DNA of 64,000 nt from a bacterium. GTDB lineage: Bacteria > Krumholzibacteriota > Krumholzibacteriia > LZORAL124-64-63. Where the stretch lies: positions 620,001-684,000 of the forward strand of contig JADJCK010000003.1 in the NCBI GenBank assembly GCA_016703265.1. Reading direction: 5' to 3'. Shown piece by piece: positions 28,937 to 37,650 of the stretch (the stretch's first letter is position 1; each line of letters starts with the position of its first letter). The position numbers and the translations under genes were made by a program. The notes under the pieces were generated by a model. The model did no database searches. It was not told where the DNA came from and was given only the letters and a program-made list of their open reading frames with translations.

Positions 28937-29466
28937 AGGCCCGCCCTTTCGTTCCGCACGGCCAGCAGCTGCTCCACGGCCTGGCGCATCCGCTTCAGCT
29001 CGCGCTCGCCGCTGCCCTGCACCTCGAGCACCACTTCGCCCTCGCGGTCGAGGACGTAGGTGGTGGGCACGGCCGGCAGGTCGAGCTCGCGCGCCAGGCC
29101 GTCCGGGCCGTCGTGCAGCACGGTCAGCGCCAGTTCCTGGTCCTCGGCGAACCGCAGGGCGCGGGCGCGATCGCTGTCGATCGACACCGCCACCACGCGC
29201 GCGCCGCGCGTGACCCACTCGGCGTTCCATTCGTCGAGCGTCGCCAGTTCGGTGCGGCACGGCGCGCACCAGCTGGCCCAGAAATTCACTACCAGGATCT
29301 CCCCGTCCCACGCCGCCAGCGTGGTGGGCAGCCCTTCGACCGTGGTCAGCTCGCGGACCCTCAGCCGGGCCGAGCGGTCGTCGGCCGTCGCATCGCCGAT
29401 CACGGCGCCGCTGAGACCGGCGGCCAGGAACGCGCCGGCCACCGCCAGGAATGGACGTCTTACCAT
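28933..29466 (-). CDS. TlpA-like periplasmic thioredoxin
   Basis: The 177-residue protein has an N-terminal signal/anchor (1-25) and a thioredoxin fold with the active site 'FWASWCAPC' (Cys67, Cys70), 'VVAVSIDSDRARALRFAED' and the cis-Pro strand 'LPAVPTTYVLDREGEVVLEV'. TlpA/ResA proteins reduce disulfides in the periplasm, for instance in apocytochrome c before heme attachment. The upstream gene encodes a protein with two c-heme motifs and the downstream gene a Cys-bearing lipoprotein, so either may be its client. It starts 12 bases after the upstream stop. Confidence 0.88.
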   Translation of the reverse strand: MVRRPFLAVAGAFLAAGLSGAVIGDATADDRSARLRVRELTTVEGLPTTLAAWDGEILVVNFWASWCAPCRTELATLDEWNAEWVTRGARVVAVSIDSDRARALRFAEDQELALTVLHDGPDGLARELDLPAVPTTYVLDREGEVVLEVQGSGERELKRMRQAVEQLLAVRNERAGL

Positions 29467-29478
29467 CGTTTTCCCGCC

Positions 29479-31518
29479 TTACCGGTACTGGGCGCCGAGC
29501 AGCACCCACAGGTTGAACATTTCCTTCTCTTCGTCGGTCAGCGGGTCGCTCTGCGGGTGCGGACCCTGGCCCGCCGCCTCGCCCACGCCCAGCACGTAGT
29601 CGATCAGGATCGAGCGCCGCGGGAACACCGGCTCCACGACCTGGCGCAGCGACGTCTCCGATTCGCCGGACAGGTTGATGTAGGCCCGCGGGAAGACGAG
29701 CTGCATGCGGCCGGTCGTGTCGGGCACGGCGGTCAGGTCCAGCCGCGCCGGCGCGAAGGTGGTATCGGTCACCGTCGCCCAGACGTTGCCCGGCATCAGC
29801 GTGTCGCGCTGGGCGTACGTCTCGACGTGGCACGAGGCGCACTTGGCTTCCACGATGGGCGCGATGTGGTCGCGGTAGTTGATCTGACGGTAGCCCGAGG
29901 CCGGCCCGGTCAGGTCGGTGGGCTCCTGGGTCAGGGCGTACGGATCGGGATTGGTGACCGATCCCGGGCCCGAGCCGCGCGGCTGGTGGCAACCCACGCA
30001 GGTGCGCTCCTGCACGCCGCGCTGCGCGTACAGCCAGGTCCGCTTGGAGACGAACCCGCGACCCTTGTCGTCGAGCGTGGCGAAGGTGAAGGGCACGCCG
30101 GCCGGCACCTTGAAGGCAAACGAGCCGTCCGGGTACACCGGCGCGTAGCCGATCAGGGCGCGGCGCTCGAACTCGTTCGCTGAGTAGTCGATCGGTTCGC
30201 CGGCCACGGTCGGCAAGCCGGCGATGATGGCGATGCGGTCGATCTGGTCGACGCCCTTGACCGGCACTTCCTGGCCGTCGTTCGTCGAGCGATTGAAGAC
30301 GTCGGCACCCGAGAACACGCCCCAGGCCACGCTGTCGTCGCCCAGCTTCGCCTGCACGGGCGGCGCCGCGTGCGGGGCCAGCAGCTGCGCGTCGTACTCG
30401 TTCATCTGCGGGTCGTTGTAGAGGAACGTCAAGTCGTCGATCGAGATGGTGGCCGGGCTGGCGTCGGTGCCGGCGCCCTCCTGGCTCAGGTGGAACGTGT
30501 ACAGGCCGTAGTCCACCTGCTCGTCCTCGGCGGCCGGCAGCGTGTAAGAGACCACATACTGCCCGTCACCCAGCGACATCGGGTACTTGAAGGCGCCGTA
30601 GGCCCAGGGCGCACCGTCGGTATTGACCTGCGGCGTCAGGCGATTCCAGTTGTGGTCGTGGTCACCGTCGGCAGGGTCGGCCGGGCCGGCCTCGAGCTTC
30701 AGCACGGCGATGGGGCCGGCGTCCTCGTTCACCATCGTCGACTCGATCGCGATGATGCGGCCGTCCGGCGTCGGCTGTGCGTGGAAGAAGTTGCGGTTGT
30801 GCGGCCCGAACTCGTGGAACGGCCGCGTGCCGTCCTGGCCGCAGAAGAACAGCGGGAAGCGGTTGAACGTCCCGAAGTGCTCCCAGCGCGTGTAGACCAC
30901 GCGGCCGTCCGGCATGAGCGTCGGATCGAAGTCGTCGCTCATGTTGAAGCTGACCTGCTTGAGTCCGCTGCCGTCGGCATTGCAGGTGTAGAGGTTCTCG
31001 GACGGCGAGTGGTTGTACTCGTCCATGAATCCGGCCCGGCTGCTGGTGAACATGATCGAGCCGTCGGGCAGATACAGCGGGTCGAAGTCGTGGCCGCCGC
31101 CGCTGGTCACCTGGCGCAGCCCGGTGCCGTCGCCGCCGATCTCCCAGATGTTGCGCTGACCCTGGCCGGGCGCCCGCATCGAGAAGAGGATCTTCTTGCC
31201 GTCGAACGACACGCAGGGGTCGCTGATGCTGGCGCCGGTGAACGAGGTCAGTGGCGTCACGACGCCGTCGGGCGAGATGGGCGCCAGCTTGTAGAGGTTA
31301 CCGCTCGCCCAGCTGCGGTTGAGCGTCTCCTCGCCGTCGGTCTTGACGAATACCAGCGCGTGCGTGGTCTCTGCCTGCACGATGACGTCATCCGGCGCGT
31401 TGCGACGGCAGCCGCCGGTCGTCAGCACGGCCGCCGTCGTCGCCAGTGCCGCCAGGGCGATGACCGCCCGTGTCCGGCGACCCTTCCGGGTCCTGTTGAT
31501 TCGCAGGTTGCGGTTCAT
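29479..31518 (-). CDS. PD40 beta-propeller protein with two c-type heme motifs (hydrazine-synthase-alpha-like architecture)
   Basis: The 679-residue product starts at ATG 31518 with AGGGAG upstream. It has a signal with a possible lipobox ('VLTTGGC', about residue 37), a WD40-like/PD40 propeller (about 60-330; 'DFDPLYLPDGSIMFTSSRAG', 'DDFDPTLMPDGRVVYTRWEH'), then a C-terminal part with CVGCH (about 505) and CASCH (about 559). This propeller-plus-diheme layout is that of proteins annotated as hydrazine synthase alpha-like, found widely outside anammox bacteria, so hydrazine chemistry is not implied. It probably passes electrons in the periplasm or at the surface, together with TlpA and the heme lipoprotein nearby. 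Confidence 0.8.
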   Translation of the reverse strand: MNRNLRINRTRKGRRTRAVIALAALATTAAVLTTGGCRRNAPDDVIVQAETTHALVFVKTDGEETLNRSWASGNLYKLAPISPDGVVTPLTSFTGASISDPCVSFDGKKILFSMRAPGQGQRNIWEIGGDGTGLRQVTSGGGHDFDPLYLPDGSIMFTSSRAGFMDEYNHSPSENLYTCNADGSGLKQVSFNMSDDFDPTLMPDGRVVYTRWEHFGTFNRFPLFFCGQDGTRPFHEFGPHNRNFFHAQPTPDGRIIAIESTMVNEDAGPIAVLKLEAGPADPADGDHDHNWNRLTPQVNTDGAPWAYGAFKYPMSLGDGQYVVSYTLPAAEDEQVDYGLYTFHLSQEGAGTDASPATISIDDLTFLYNDPQMNEYDAQLLAPHAAPPVQAKLGDDSVAWGVFSGADVFNRSTNDGQEVPVKGVDQIDRIAIIAGLPTVAGEPIDYSANEFERRALIGYAPVYPDGSFAFKVPAGVPFTFATLDDKGRGFVSKRTWLYAQRGVQERTCVGCHQPRGSGPGSVTNPDPYALTQEPTDLTGPASGYRQINYRDHIAPIVEAKCASCHVETYAQRDTLMPGNVWATVTDTTFAPARLDLTAVPDTTGRMQLVFPRAYINLSGESETSLRQVVEPVFPRRSILIDYVLGVGEAAGQGPHPQSDPLTDEEKEMFNLWVLLGAQYR

Positions 31519-31580
31519 GTTGCACTCCCTGACGGTGTCCGGTCGCACAAGGGTTGGGGCCGCACGCGGCCGCTTCCCGT

Positions 31581-32189
31581 TCAGCTGCCCAGCTTCCTGT
31601 AGAACACGATGCCGGCCGTGTACTCGCGATAGGTGTAGGTTGCGGTGCCTTCGCGTCCGGCCTCCTGGCCGAACACGGTGGCTGCGCGCATCTCGCCGCG
31701 CAGCGCAACGTCGTTGCGCAGGTAGATCTCGAGCCCGCCGCCGTACGTCACGGCGTTCTTGGTCACAGGATCGGCCTCGATGGCCCGACCCGGGTACACC
31801 GTCATCATGCCGTAGCCGGCAGTGAGGTACGGCTGCACGCGCCAGGGCAGTGGTTTGCGCACGACGGCGTTGAAGGTGTGGAGCAGGGCCTGCAGCGAGG
31901 AGGTGGGGTTGTGGCCAAGGGCCACTTCCCACGCCAGCCACGGATTCGGGTTGTAGGCCAGGCGCAACGCGAACAGGTCCTCGTCGCCCAGCCGGCCGAT
32001 GCCCGGGCTGAAGGCGAAGGCGCGCAGGAACTGGCGCGGACCCGGGCTGACGCGCAGCCCGGCGCCCTTCATCTCGGGCACCAGCCACTGCAGTTCCGTC
32101 TCGGCCGTCGGCGCCTGCGCGCGCACTTCAGGCACGGCACCCAGCAGCAGCGAGCAGGCGACAGCGGAGATGAGCGTGCGGCGGATCAT
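31581..32189 (-). CDS. outer-membrane beta-barrel protein
   Basis: The 202-residue product starts at ATG 32189 in an ATGA overlap with the preceding stop. A signal peptide (1-24) is followed by strands such as 'LFALRLAYNPNPWLAWEVAL', 'WRVQPYLTAGYGMMTVYPG', 'AVTYGGGLEIYLRNDVALRG' and the end 'EYTAGIVFYRKLGS', typical of small OmpA/OmpW-like barrels. It may form the outer-membrane passage for the neighbouring heme proteins; that is inference from position. Confidence 0.72.
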   Translation of the reverse strand: MIRRTLISAVACSLLLGAVPEVRAQAPTAETELQWLVPEMKGAGLRVSPGPRQFLRAFAFSPGIGRLGDEDLFALRLAYNPNPWLAWEVALGHNPTSSLQALLHTFNAVVRKPLPWRVQPYLTAGYGMMTVYPGRAIEADPVTKNAVTYGGGLEIYLRNDVALRGEMRAATVFGQEAGREGTATYTYREYTAGIVFYRKLGS

Positions 32190-32671
32190 TCGCGCACCCC
32201 CGCGGAGACCCAGGCGAGGATGACCTGGTAGTCGGGATCGGCGGTGGAATCGAAGATGCCGCCGTCGCCATGGCCGGCGTGCGCCGTGCCGCCGGCCGTG
32301 ACGGCCAGCGGCTTGAGCAGCAGCGGACTCGCAGCCGGATCGTCGCCGTTGGCCTGCAGTACCGCCTGTTCGAAGTCGAAGGCGAAGTTCTTGTCGCCGG
32401 CCGGCGAGAGGGCAAACGTGCCGCGGATGCCGCCGCCATGGCAATCGAGGGTGTCGCATCCACGCGATGTGAAGACCGGCGCCACGCTCGCGGCAAACAC
32501 GGCTTCGTCGTAGATGTAGGCCGTGCCGCCGCCCGGCGGCGGCGGCGTCACCGGGTTTGCCGTGTGGCAGCCGGCAGCCAGCACCAACCCGATCGGCAAC
32601 GCGCATCGCGCGCCGCGCCATCGGACCCGCGTCCACGCGACCGTTGGGTTGTCCCGAAGCGCCAGATGCAT
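32186..32671 (-). CDS. putative heme lipoprotein with CX4CH motif
   Basis: The 161-residue product starts at ATG 32671 with GGAGG upstream. The lipobox 'VLAAGC' sets the acylated Cys at 35, followed by a Pro-rich linker. The only cofactor motif is 'RGCDTLDCHGGG' (Cys72, Cys77, His78), a C-x4-C-H version of the c-heme site, followed by 'SPLLLKPLAV', as in small cytochrome-like domains of surface proteins. Heme attachment is likely but not certain with this spacing. It heads the uninterrupted 19-gene array and overlaps the barrel gene. Confidence 0.68.
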   Translation of the reverse strand: MHLALRDNPTVAWTRVRWRGARCALPIGLVLAAGCHTANPVTPPPPGGGTAYIYDEAVFAASVAPVFTSRGCDTLDCHGGGIRGTFALSPAGDKNFAFDFEQAVLQANGDDPAASPLLLKPLAVTAGGTAHAGHGDGGIFDSTADPDYQVILAWVSAGVRE

Positions 32672-32953
32672 GCCGCCTCCATCCCGGTATCCGCTGCGCG
32701 CCCACTGGCGCCGCGCCCATATATCGGATGCTTTTTGCCTTCTATTGAGCTTTCGTTCAGGCGCCCCGCACGGGCCCACGGCTGCCCCATCGCGGCGTCC
32801 TGTGGCCCATGCCACCCCAAGAGACTCAATCACAACATGTTACGAATCAGGCCAGACACACTCTGCAATGAGCGTGCCGAGGCCAGCCGGCCCGAAAGCC
32901 TGCTGCACGGCGCGCTGGGCGGATGAAGGAGCGGAATTCCGGGAACAGCCCGG

Positions 32954-34057
32954 TCAGAAGGAACGGAGGATGAGGCTGTCGGCAAACGCGGGCGCCACCG
33001 TCACCAGCGGCAGCAGCGACGACTCGACCCACAGCGTGTCGCGGTCGCCGGGCACCGGCTCGAGCAGCACGGCGGCGATGTCTTCGCGGGCGGCGGCCAC
33101 GCGGCGGGCCTCCACGGGGCCGAGCACGAAGAGCGCGGTCGACCAGGCGTCGGCCGTCGCGGCCTGCGTCGCCACGACCGTCGCCGACGACAATCCGTGC
33201 GCGGGCCAGCCCGTGCGCGGGTCGAGGATGTGACCGAAGCGGCGACCGCCCTCGCTCACGAACTGCACGTAGTCGCCGGAGGTGGAAACGCAGCGATCGC
33301 GCAGCCGGATGGTCGCCAGGTAGGGGCCGCGGTCGCGCGGGTCGCGGATGCCGATCACCCAGCCCTCCTGGCCGGGCGCGCGGCCGGGCGCGGTGCCGAT
33401 CGCCGCCATGTTGCCCGTCAGGTCGACCAGCGCGTCGGTGACGCCCGCGCGGTGCAGCAGCGCCGCCACGCGGTCGACACCGTAGCCCTTGGCGATGCCG
33501 CCGAGGTCGATGCGCATGCCCGGGTCAGGCAGCCCGAGACGACCACTCGCGGACTCGAACGACACACGGTTCCAGCCGACCAGGCCGCGCGCGGCAGCGA
33601 GCGCTGCCGCTTCGGGCACATGCGGCGTGCCGCCGATGAAGCCCCACAGGCGGACGAGAGGCTCCACGGTGATGTCGAAGGCGCCGCCGCTGGCGGCCGT
33701 GACGTCACCCGCGAGCGCCAGCACCGCCGCGACTTCGGGCTCGACGACGGTGGCGCCGGCGCCGGCCGTGCTGTTGATGCGCGCCACTTCGCTGGTGGTG
33801 GTCCAGTTGGTCATCAGCGAATCGGTGTGGTGCAGGGAGAGCAGCGAGGTGCGGGCGAGGTCGGCCACGGCGGCGGAGTCGGCCGTCACCAGCGTGAGCG
33901 AGGCCCAGGCACCCATCGTGCGCGTGCGGAAGACGACGGCGCGCTCGGTTGCGGCAGCGTCGGCCTCCGCGCGCAGGAAAACGGTCGTGGCCGCCAGCGC
34001 CAGCAGGCACGCGGCGGCCACGGTGATCAGTCGGGGTCGTGAACTCAGCATCATCAT
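32954..34057 (-). CDS. apbE: ApbE-type FAD:protein FMN transferase
   Basis: The 367-residue product starts at ATG 34057, the first of three consecutive Met codons. It has a signal or anchor segment (about 8-30). Family blocks are 'RTMGAWASLTLV', 'GGAFDITVEPLVRLWGF', 'MRIDLGGIAKGYGVDRV' (flavin/magnesium site), 'HILDPRTGWPAHGLSSATVV' and 'ADAWSTALFVLG'. ApbE attaches FMN covalently to Thr/Ser of extracytoplasmic redox proteins. Its target is not obvious here: none of the nearby products shows a clear NqrC/RnfG FMN-binding domain, which makes the DUF3570/DUF4266 module the leading candidate by association. Confidence 0.9.
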   Translation of the reverse strand: MMMLSSRPRLITVAAACLLALAATTVFLRAEADAAATERAVVFRTRTMGAWASLTLVTADSAAVADLARTSLLSLHHTDSLMTNWTTTSEVARINSTAGAGATVVEPEVAAVLALAGDVTAASGGAFDITVEPLVRLWGFIGGTPHVPEAAALAAARGLVGWNRVSFESASGRLGLPDPGMRIDLGGIAKGYGVDRVAALLHRAGVTDALVDLTGNMAAIGTAPGRAPGQEGWVIGIRDPRDRGPYLATIRLRDRCVSTSGDYVQFVSEGGRRFGHILDPRTGWPAHGLSSATVVATQAATADAWSTALFVLGPVEARRVAAAREDIAAVLLEPVPGDRDTLWVESSLLPLVTVAPAFADSLILRSF

Positions 34058-34103
34058 GGCACCGAGACCTCCCTGTCCCGCAGCGCCCGGCATTCGGCGG
34101 CTT

Positions 34104-34529
34104 CTACCGGTACCAGGCCTTCAGTGCACCCCAGCGGGTGCTGGTCGTCGCCACGGTCTCGCATGCGTCGCCGACACCGTCGTTGTCCGCGTCCGCCTGG
34201 TCCATGTTTACGATGGTCGGGCAATTGTCGCAGGTGTCACCCACGCCGTCCATGTCCAGGTCGTTCTGGAACGGGTTCGACACGAACGGGCAATTGTCGA
34301 GGTTCGTCGGCAGGCCGTCCGTATCCGGGTCGCCGTCGGGATCACACATGTCGCCGATCATGTCGGCATCGCTGTCCATCTGGTCGGGGTTGTACACGCC
34401 GGGGCAGTTGTCGACGGCGTCGTCGACACCGTCGAGGTCCGCGTCGACGGCCAGGGCCGGCGCAGCGGCCAGCAGCAACAGGGCAGCCAGCGTGATCGCC
34501 CGGCTTTTCATCAGGGATGTCGCGTTCAT
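34104..34529 (-). CDS. secreted thrombospondin type-3 repeat protein with W-G-x-x-K tail
   Basis: The 141-residue product starts at ATG 34529 behind GGAGGCGAC. After a signal peptide (1-27) almost the whole mature protein is calcium-binding TSP3 repeats: '[19 protein letters not shown]', '[19 protein letters not shown]', '[19 protein letters not shown]' and '[12 protein letters not shown]'. It then ends directly with '[16 protein letters not shown]', a version of the tail also seen at 2994, 34561 and 48591. Since there is nothing else in the protein, it may be the simplest substrate of whatever reads the tail. Confidence 0.85.
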   Translation of the reverse strand: MNATSLMKSRAITLAALLLLAAAPALAVDADLDGVDDAVDNCPGVYNPDQMDSDADMIGDMCDPDGDPDTDGLPTNLDNCPFVSNPFQNDLDMDGVGDTCDNCPTIVNMDQADADNDGVGDACETVATTSTRWGALKAWYR

Positions 34530-34560
34530 GTCGCCTCCATTTCGGGTCCATCTGGCATGA

Positions 34561-35346
34561 CTAGCGGAACAACGCCTTCACGGCGCCCCAACTCTGCTCT
34601 TCGCCGGCCACCGGCGACTCGTTCGACTGCGCAATCTCGCGCATGATCAGCACCGGCCGCGTGATCGGGCAGCAACCGGACGGATCATCGGCGTGGATGT
34701 CGATCCTCAGCGCGAAGCGGGCTTCGCAGCCGCTGGCGCAGTTCTGCAGCGGCTGCTGCACGGTGGCCCCGAAGATGCGCAGGCCGGGCGCGGCCTCACC
34801 GTGCGCGCGAACGATGGTGTACTCGCGCGGATTGAACTGCACCTGGTAGGCCAGATCGAAGGTCGTATCGGTGAAAGACAGGTCGAAGTAGCGGCGCCAG
34901 TCGTCGGCCGCGAAGCCCTCGTTGATCGGCGCCAGCGGACACGGCGACCCGTCGGGTGCGCGGTAGTCCGTGAAGATGTCGAAGAAGCTGTCGATCGCGA
35001 AATCGGGGCCGCCCACCGCGCTCACGTAGGTGATGTCGAAGAAGGCCTCGTCCGCCCAGCCTTCGCCGCCCGGACGCGCCACGCACGAGACGGGCAGCGG
35101 TTCACCGCCTGCACCACCGCCGCCACCGCCGCCCGAACCGGCGGACAGGGAGCGGAAGTTCAGCCCGTGGATGGTGATGACGGTACCGTGGCGCGGACCA
35201 CCCAGCCGCATCTCGATGGGCGGGGTCGGGTACGGCGGCGCGGTCACGGCCGCTTCGGAGACAACATCGAAGACGGCGTCGGCCGCGAGGGCACCGCCGG
35301 CCGCCAATGCCACAACGGCAATGATGACAAGGGAGTAAAGGCGCAT
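34561..35346 (-). CDS. secreted protein of unknown function with W-G-x-x-K tail
   Basis: The 261-residue product starts at ATG 35346 behind AGGGGGA. A signal peptide (1-22) is followed by a domain with '[20 protein letters not shown]', a Gly-rich loop, '[20 protein letters not shown]' and '[14 protein letters not shown]'. I do not recognise it. The end is '[17 protein letters not shown]', matching the tail of the next gene (34104) and two others. A CCCC-TCA-GGGG hairpin in the leader overlaps the ribosome binding site. Confidence 0.72.
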   Translation of the reverse strand: MRLYSLVIIAVVALAAGGALAADAVFDVVSEAAVTAPPYPTPPIEMRLGGPRHGTVITIHGLNFRSLSAGSGGGGGGGAGGEPLPVSCVARPGGEGWADEAFFDITYVSAVGGPDFAIDSFFDIFTDYRAPDGSPCPLAPINEGFAADDWRRYFDLSFTDTTFDLAYQVQFNPREYTIVRAHGEAAPGLRIFGATVQQPLQNCASGCEARFALRIDIHADDPSGCCPITRPVLIMREIAQSNESPVAGEEQSWGAVKALFR

Positions 35347-35431
35347 GGCATCCCCCTGAGGGGCTGAGGTGGCGAGAACCGGAATGTGGCTGGTCATCCC
35401 GGCGATCGATGATTGTAGCCGCAAATGGGGA

Positions 35432-37462
35432 TCAATTTCCACCTGAATCGCGGGCCTGGGCGAGCCCGGCGGCCAGCAGCTCCGCGGCGCGGGCGGCGGC
35501 GGCATCGCCGGCGGCGTGCTCCTGCAGGCGGGCGAGGTCGGCCGCGGCGGCCTCGAGGTCACGGAAGTCGGGATGGATCAGGTGCAGGAAGCCGCTCGCA
35601 TAGTGCAGGCGCGGGTCGCCCGGCGCCGCCTCGGCGCGATAACGCGCCAGCCAGCCGCGCAGCACGTCCAGACCCGGATGGTCGGCCGCGCGCACCACCG
35701 CGGCCTCCGGTTGCTGGAACAGCGTGGCGGTGGTGATGACGTAGTCGACGATGCGCTGCCGGCCGGCGATCTCGAAGCTCCACGGATCCTGCGATTGGAA
35801 CCACGAGTCGAGGCGCATGGTTGCCAGCAGTTTGGCCGCGTCGCGAGCCTGCGCGACCAGCGGCGGCACTTCGCCCCGCGGATGCATCACCAGCACCAGT
35901 CCCCGCGGGACCGGCGTGTACGCGCCGGCGTAGCTGTCTTCCTTGAAATCGGTGAACGCCACGGGGCGCACGCCCGCCAGGTGCCCGAGCCAGTGGATGT
36001 TCTGCGACGCCGGCAGGCCCGAATAGCGATCGCCTTCGCCGCCCGTTGCCAGCGGCGGCAGCAGACCCGGCTCGCGCGCCCGCAGACGGCGCACATACCA
36101 CGGATAGGTCAACAGCTCCTGGTCGGCCCAGGCCAGGTCCGGTCGCCGGCCGCGCACGCCCGTGGCGTAGGCCAGCCCGTTGTGCTCGAGGTCGCCGCGC
36201 ACGAACAGCGCGGCGCCGTCGGGCGCGCCGGCCAGCAGGTTGTGCACGAAGTCGGCGTGGAAGGTGTTGGCGTGCTGGTCCACGGCACGCCAGTGCAGCA
36301 GCAGCGGCGCGGCCACCACCAGCGCGGCGAGAACCGGGGCCATCACCCGGGACAGGCCGCGCCGATTCGCCCGCGGCGCGCCGACCGACCCGATCGCGAA
36401 TGCCGTCGCCACCGCCACGACCATCGCCGGCAGGATCTGGAACCGCTCGACGACGCCGCGCAGGTGCGCCGGCTCCAGTGCGAAGCCGACACGCGTGAAG
36501 AACAGTGCCTGCAGGCCCAGGGCGCCCACGACCACGGCCAGCAGCGGCCACCCTGAACGCCGGCGCGCCAGCACGGCCAGGCCGGCCACCGCCACCACCG
36601 CACCCACGTATCCGGACGCGCGCGGCATCGCGGACAGCCACAGCAGCACGTGATCAGGCGGCGCGGCAGCACCGCTGCCCGCCGGCTCCAGCGAGAACGT
36701 GCCGTAGTCGCGCCGCAGCATGTGATGCCACAGCCCGGGCCAGGTGCTCGTCTCGCCCCACACGGGCAGGGCCCCGTGGCGCGGGATCATCAGCAGCAGC
36801 AGCGGCAGCAGGCAGGCGATGGCCGACGCCGCTACTGCGAGCACAAGGCGTGATCCCGCACCAGGCCGGCCGCGCCGCCACCAGACGACCAAGGCAACCG
36901 CATCGACCGGCAGCGACAGGATGAACAGCGTGTGGTGGTGCGACAGACCCAGCACCGTCAGCCCCGCCAGCGCGGCCAGCGCGCGGCGATGCTCGCTTGA
37001 GGTGCGCGCAGCGAGCAGCGCCGCCAGCGCGAACCACAGTCCCGCCGCAAGCAGGCTGTTCAGCGCGAAGACCTCGGCCACCAGCGCCATCTTCCAGGCC
37101 GGCGCGCAGAAGGCCCACGCGAGCGCCGCCCCGCCCGCCGCCCACGCCGACGCCCCCAGCTTTCGCAGCGCCGCCGCCAGCAGGCCGGCCGCCGCCGCCA
37201 GGCACACCGCCGAGAAGACGGCCAACCGCAGGGCCGGCTCGCCGAACGCGAAGACCCGCACCCAGGCGCCGGCCAGCAGCGAGTACAGGGGATACCCGGG
37301 CGGATGGGCCACACCGCCGTTCCAGGCCACGGCGATCAGTTCGCCGCTGTCGCCGGCCGGCAGCGTGCGCTGCAACGTCATTACAAAGACGGCCAAAGCC
37401 GCCAGCGCGACCAGGAGCGGCGACACCGTGCGGAAACGGCTGGCTGCGTGCTTCGGATCCAA
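35432..37462 (-). CDS. DUF2723 polytopic membrane protein
   Basis: The 676-residue protein is read from TTG 37462; there is no clear ribosome site, so the start is uncertain. The first block, 'RTLPAGDSGELIAVAWNGGV' followed by 'AHPPGYPLYSLLAGAW', is the DUF2723 (TMEM260-like, GT-C type glycosyltransferase) signature, with the Asp/Glu of 'DSGEL' in the catalytic place. About 10-11 membrane helices cover residues 10 to 400, and the last 280 residues are extracytoplasmic, with a helical TPR-like end. The family may transfer sugars from a lipid carrier to exported proteins; the animal relative is an O-mannosyltransferase. Confidence 0.82.
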   Translation of the reverse strand: MDPKHAASRFRTVSPLLVALAALAVFVMTLQRTLPAGDSGELIAVAWNGGVAHPPGYPLYSLLAGAWVRVFAFGEPALRLAVFSAVCLAAAAGLLAAALRKLGASAWAAGGAALAWAFCAPAWKMALVAEVFALNSLLAAGLWFALAALLAARTSSEHRRALAALAGLTVLGLSHHHTLFILSLPVDAVALVVWWRRGRPGAGSRLVLAVAASAIACLLPLLLLMIPRHGALPVWGETSTWPGLWHHMLRRDYGTFSLEPAGSGAAAPPDHVLLWLSAMPRASGYVGAVVAVAGLAVLARRRSGWPLLAVVVGALGLQALFFTRVGFALEPAHLRGVVERFQILPAMVVAVATAFAIGSVGAPRANRRGLSRVMAPVLAALVVAAPLLLHWRAVDQHANTFHADFVHNLLAGAPDGAALFVRGDLEHNGLAYATGVRGRRPDLAWADQELLTYPWYVRRLRAREPGLLPPLATGGEGDRYSGLPASQNIHWLGHLAGVRPVAFTDFKEDSYAGAYTPVPRGLVLVMHPRGEVPPLVAQARDAAKLLATMRLDSWFQSQDPWSFEIAGRQRIVDYVITTATLFQQPEAAVVRAADHPGLDVLRGWLARYRAEAAPGDPRLHYASGFLHLIHPDFRDLEAAAADLARLQEHAAGDAAAARAAELLAAGLAQARDSGGN

Positions 37463-37574
37463 GGGCCGGGGTCACTCCGGGGTTGCGGACATGCTTCGGT
37501 CCGGGAATGCGGCTGCCGGCCATCCAACCACGCCCCCACCCACTGGGCAAGCGGTGCCTGCGATGGCGGACCCA

Positions 37575-37589
37575 CACTATTATATAGTG
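37575..37589. promoter_or_regulatory. dyad CACTAT-TAT-ATAGTG upstream of DUF1428
   Basis: A perfect 6-base inverted repeat with a 3-base spacer, AT-rich, 62 bases upstream of the DUF1428 start. A -10-like TATTAT falls inside it, so it may be an operator over the promoter. No good -35 element is seen. Confidence 0.35.
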
Positions 37590-37650
37590 AGCACCCTGTG
37601 GAGGCCGGGCGCCTCCCCGACCTTCCGTTTTCAAGGACGAAAGGACCGAC

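Noticed and set aside
29479..29530. The end 'LWVLLGAQYR' of the PD40-heme protein as another W-x-x-K tail
   Set aside because: It lacks the Lys and the VA spacing, and this ending is the normal last helix of that family.
29479..31518. Reading the PD40-diheme protein as evidence for anammox hydrazine synthesis
   Set aside because: Hydrazine synthase beta/gamma subunits and hydrazine dehydrogenase are not present, and this architecture is widespread in other bacteria.
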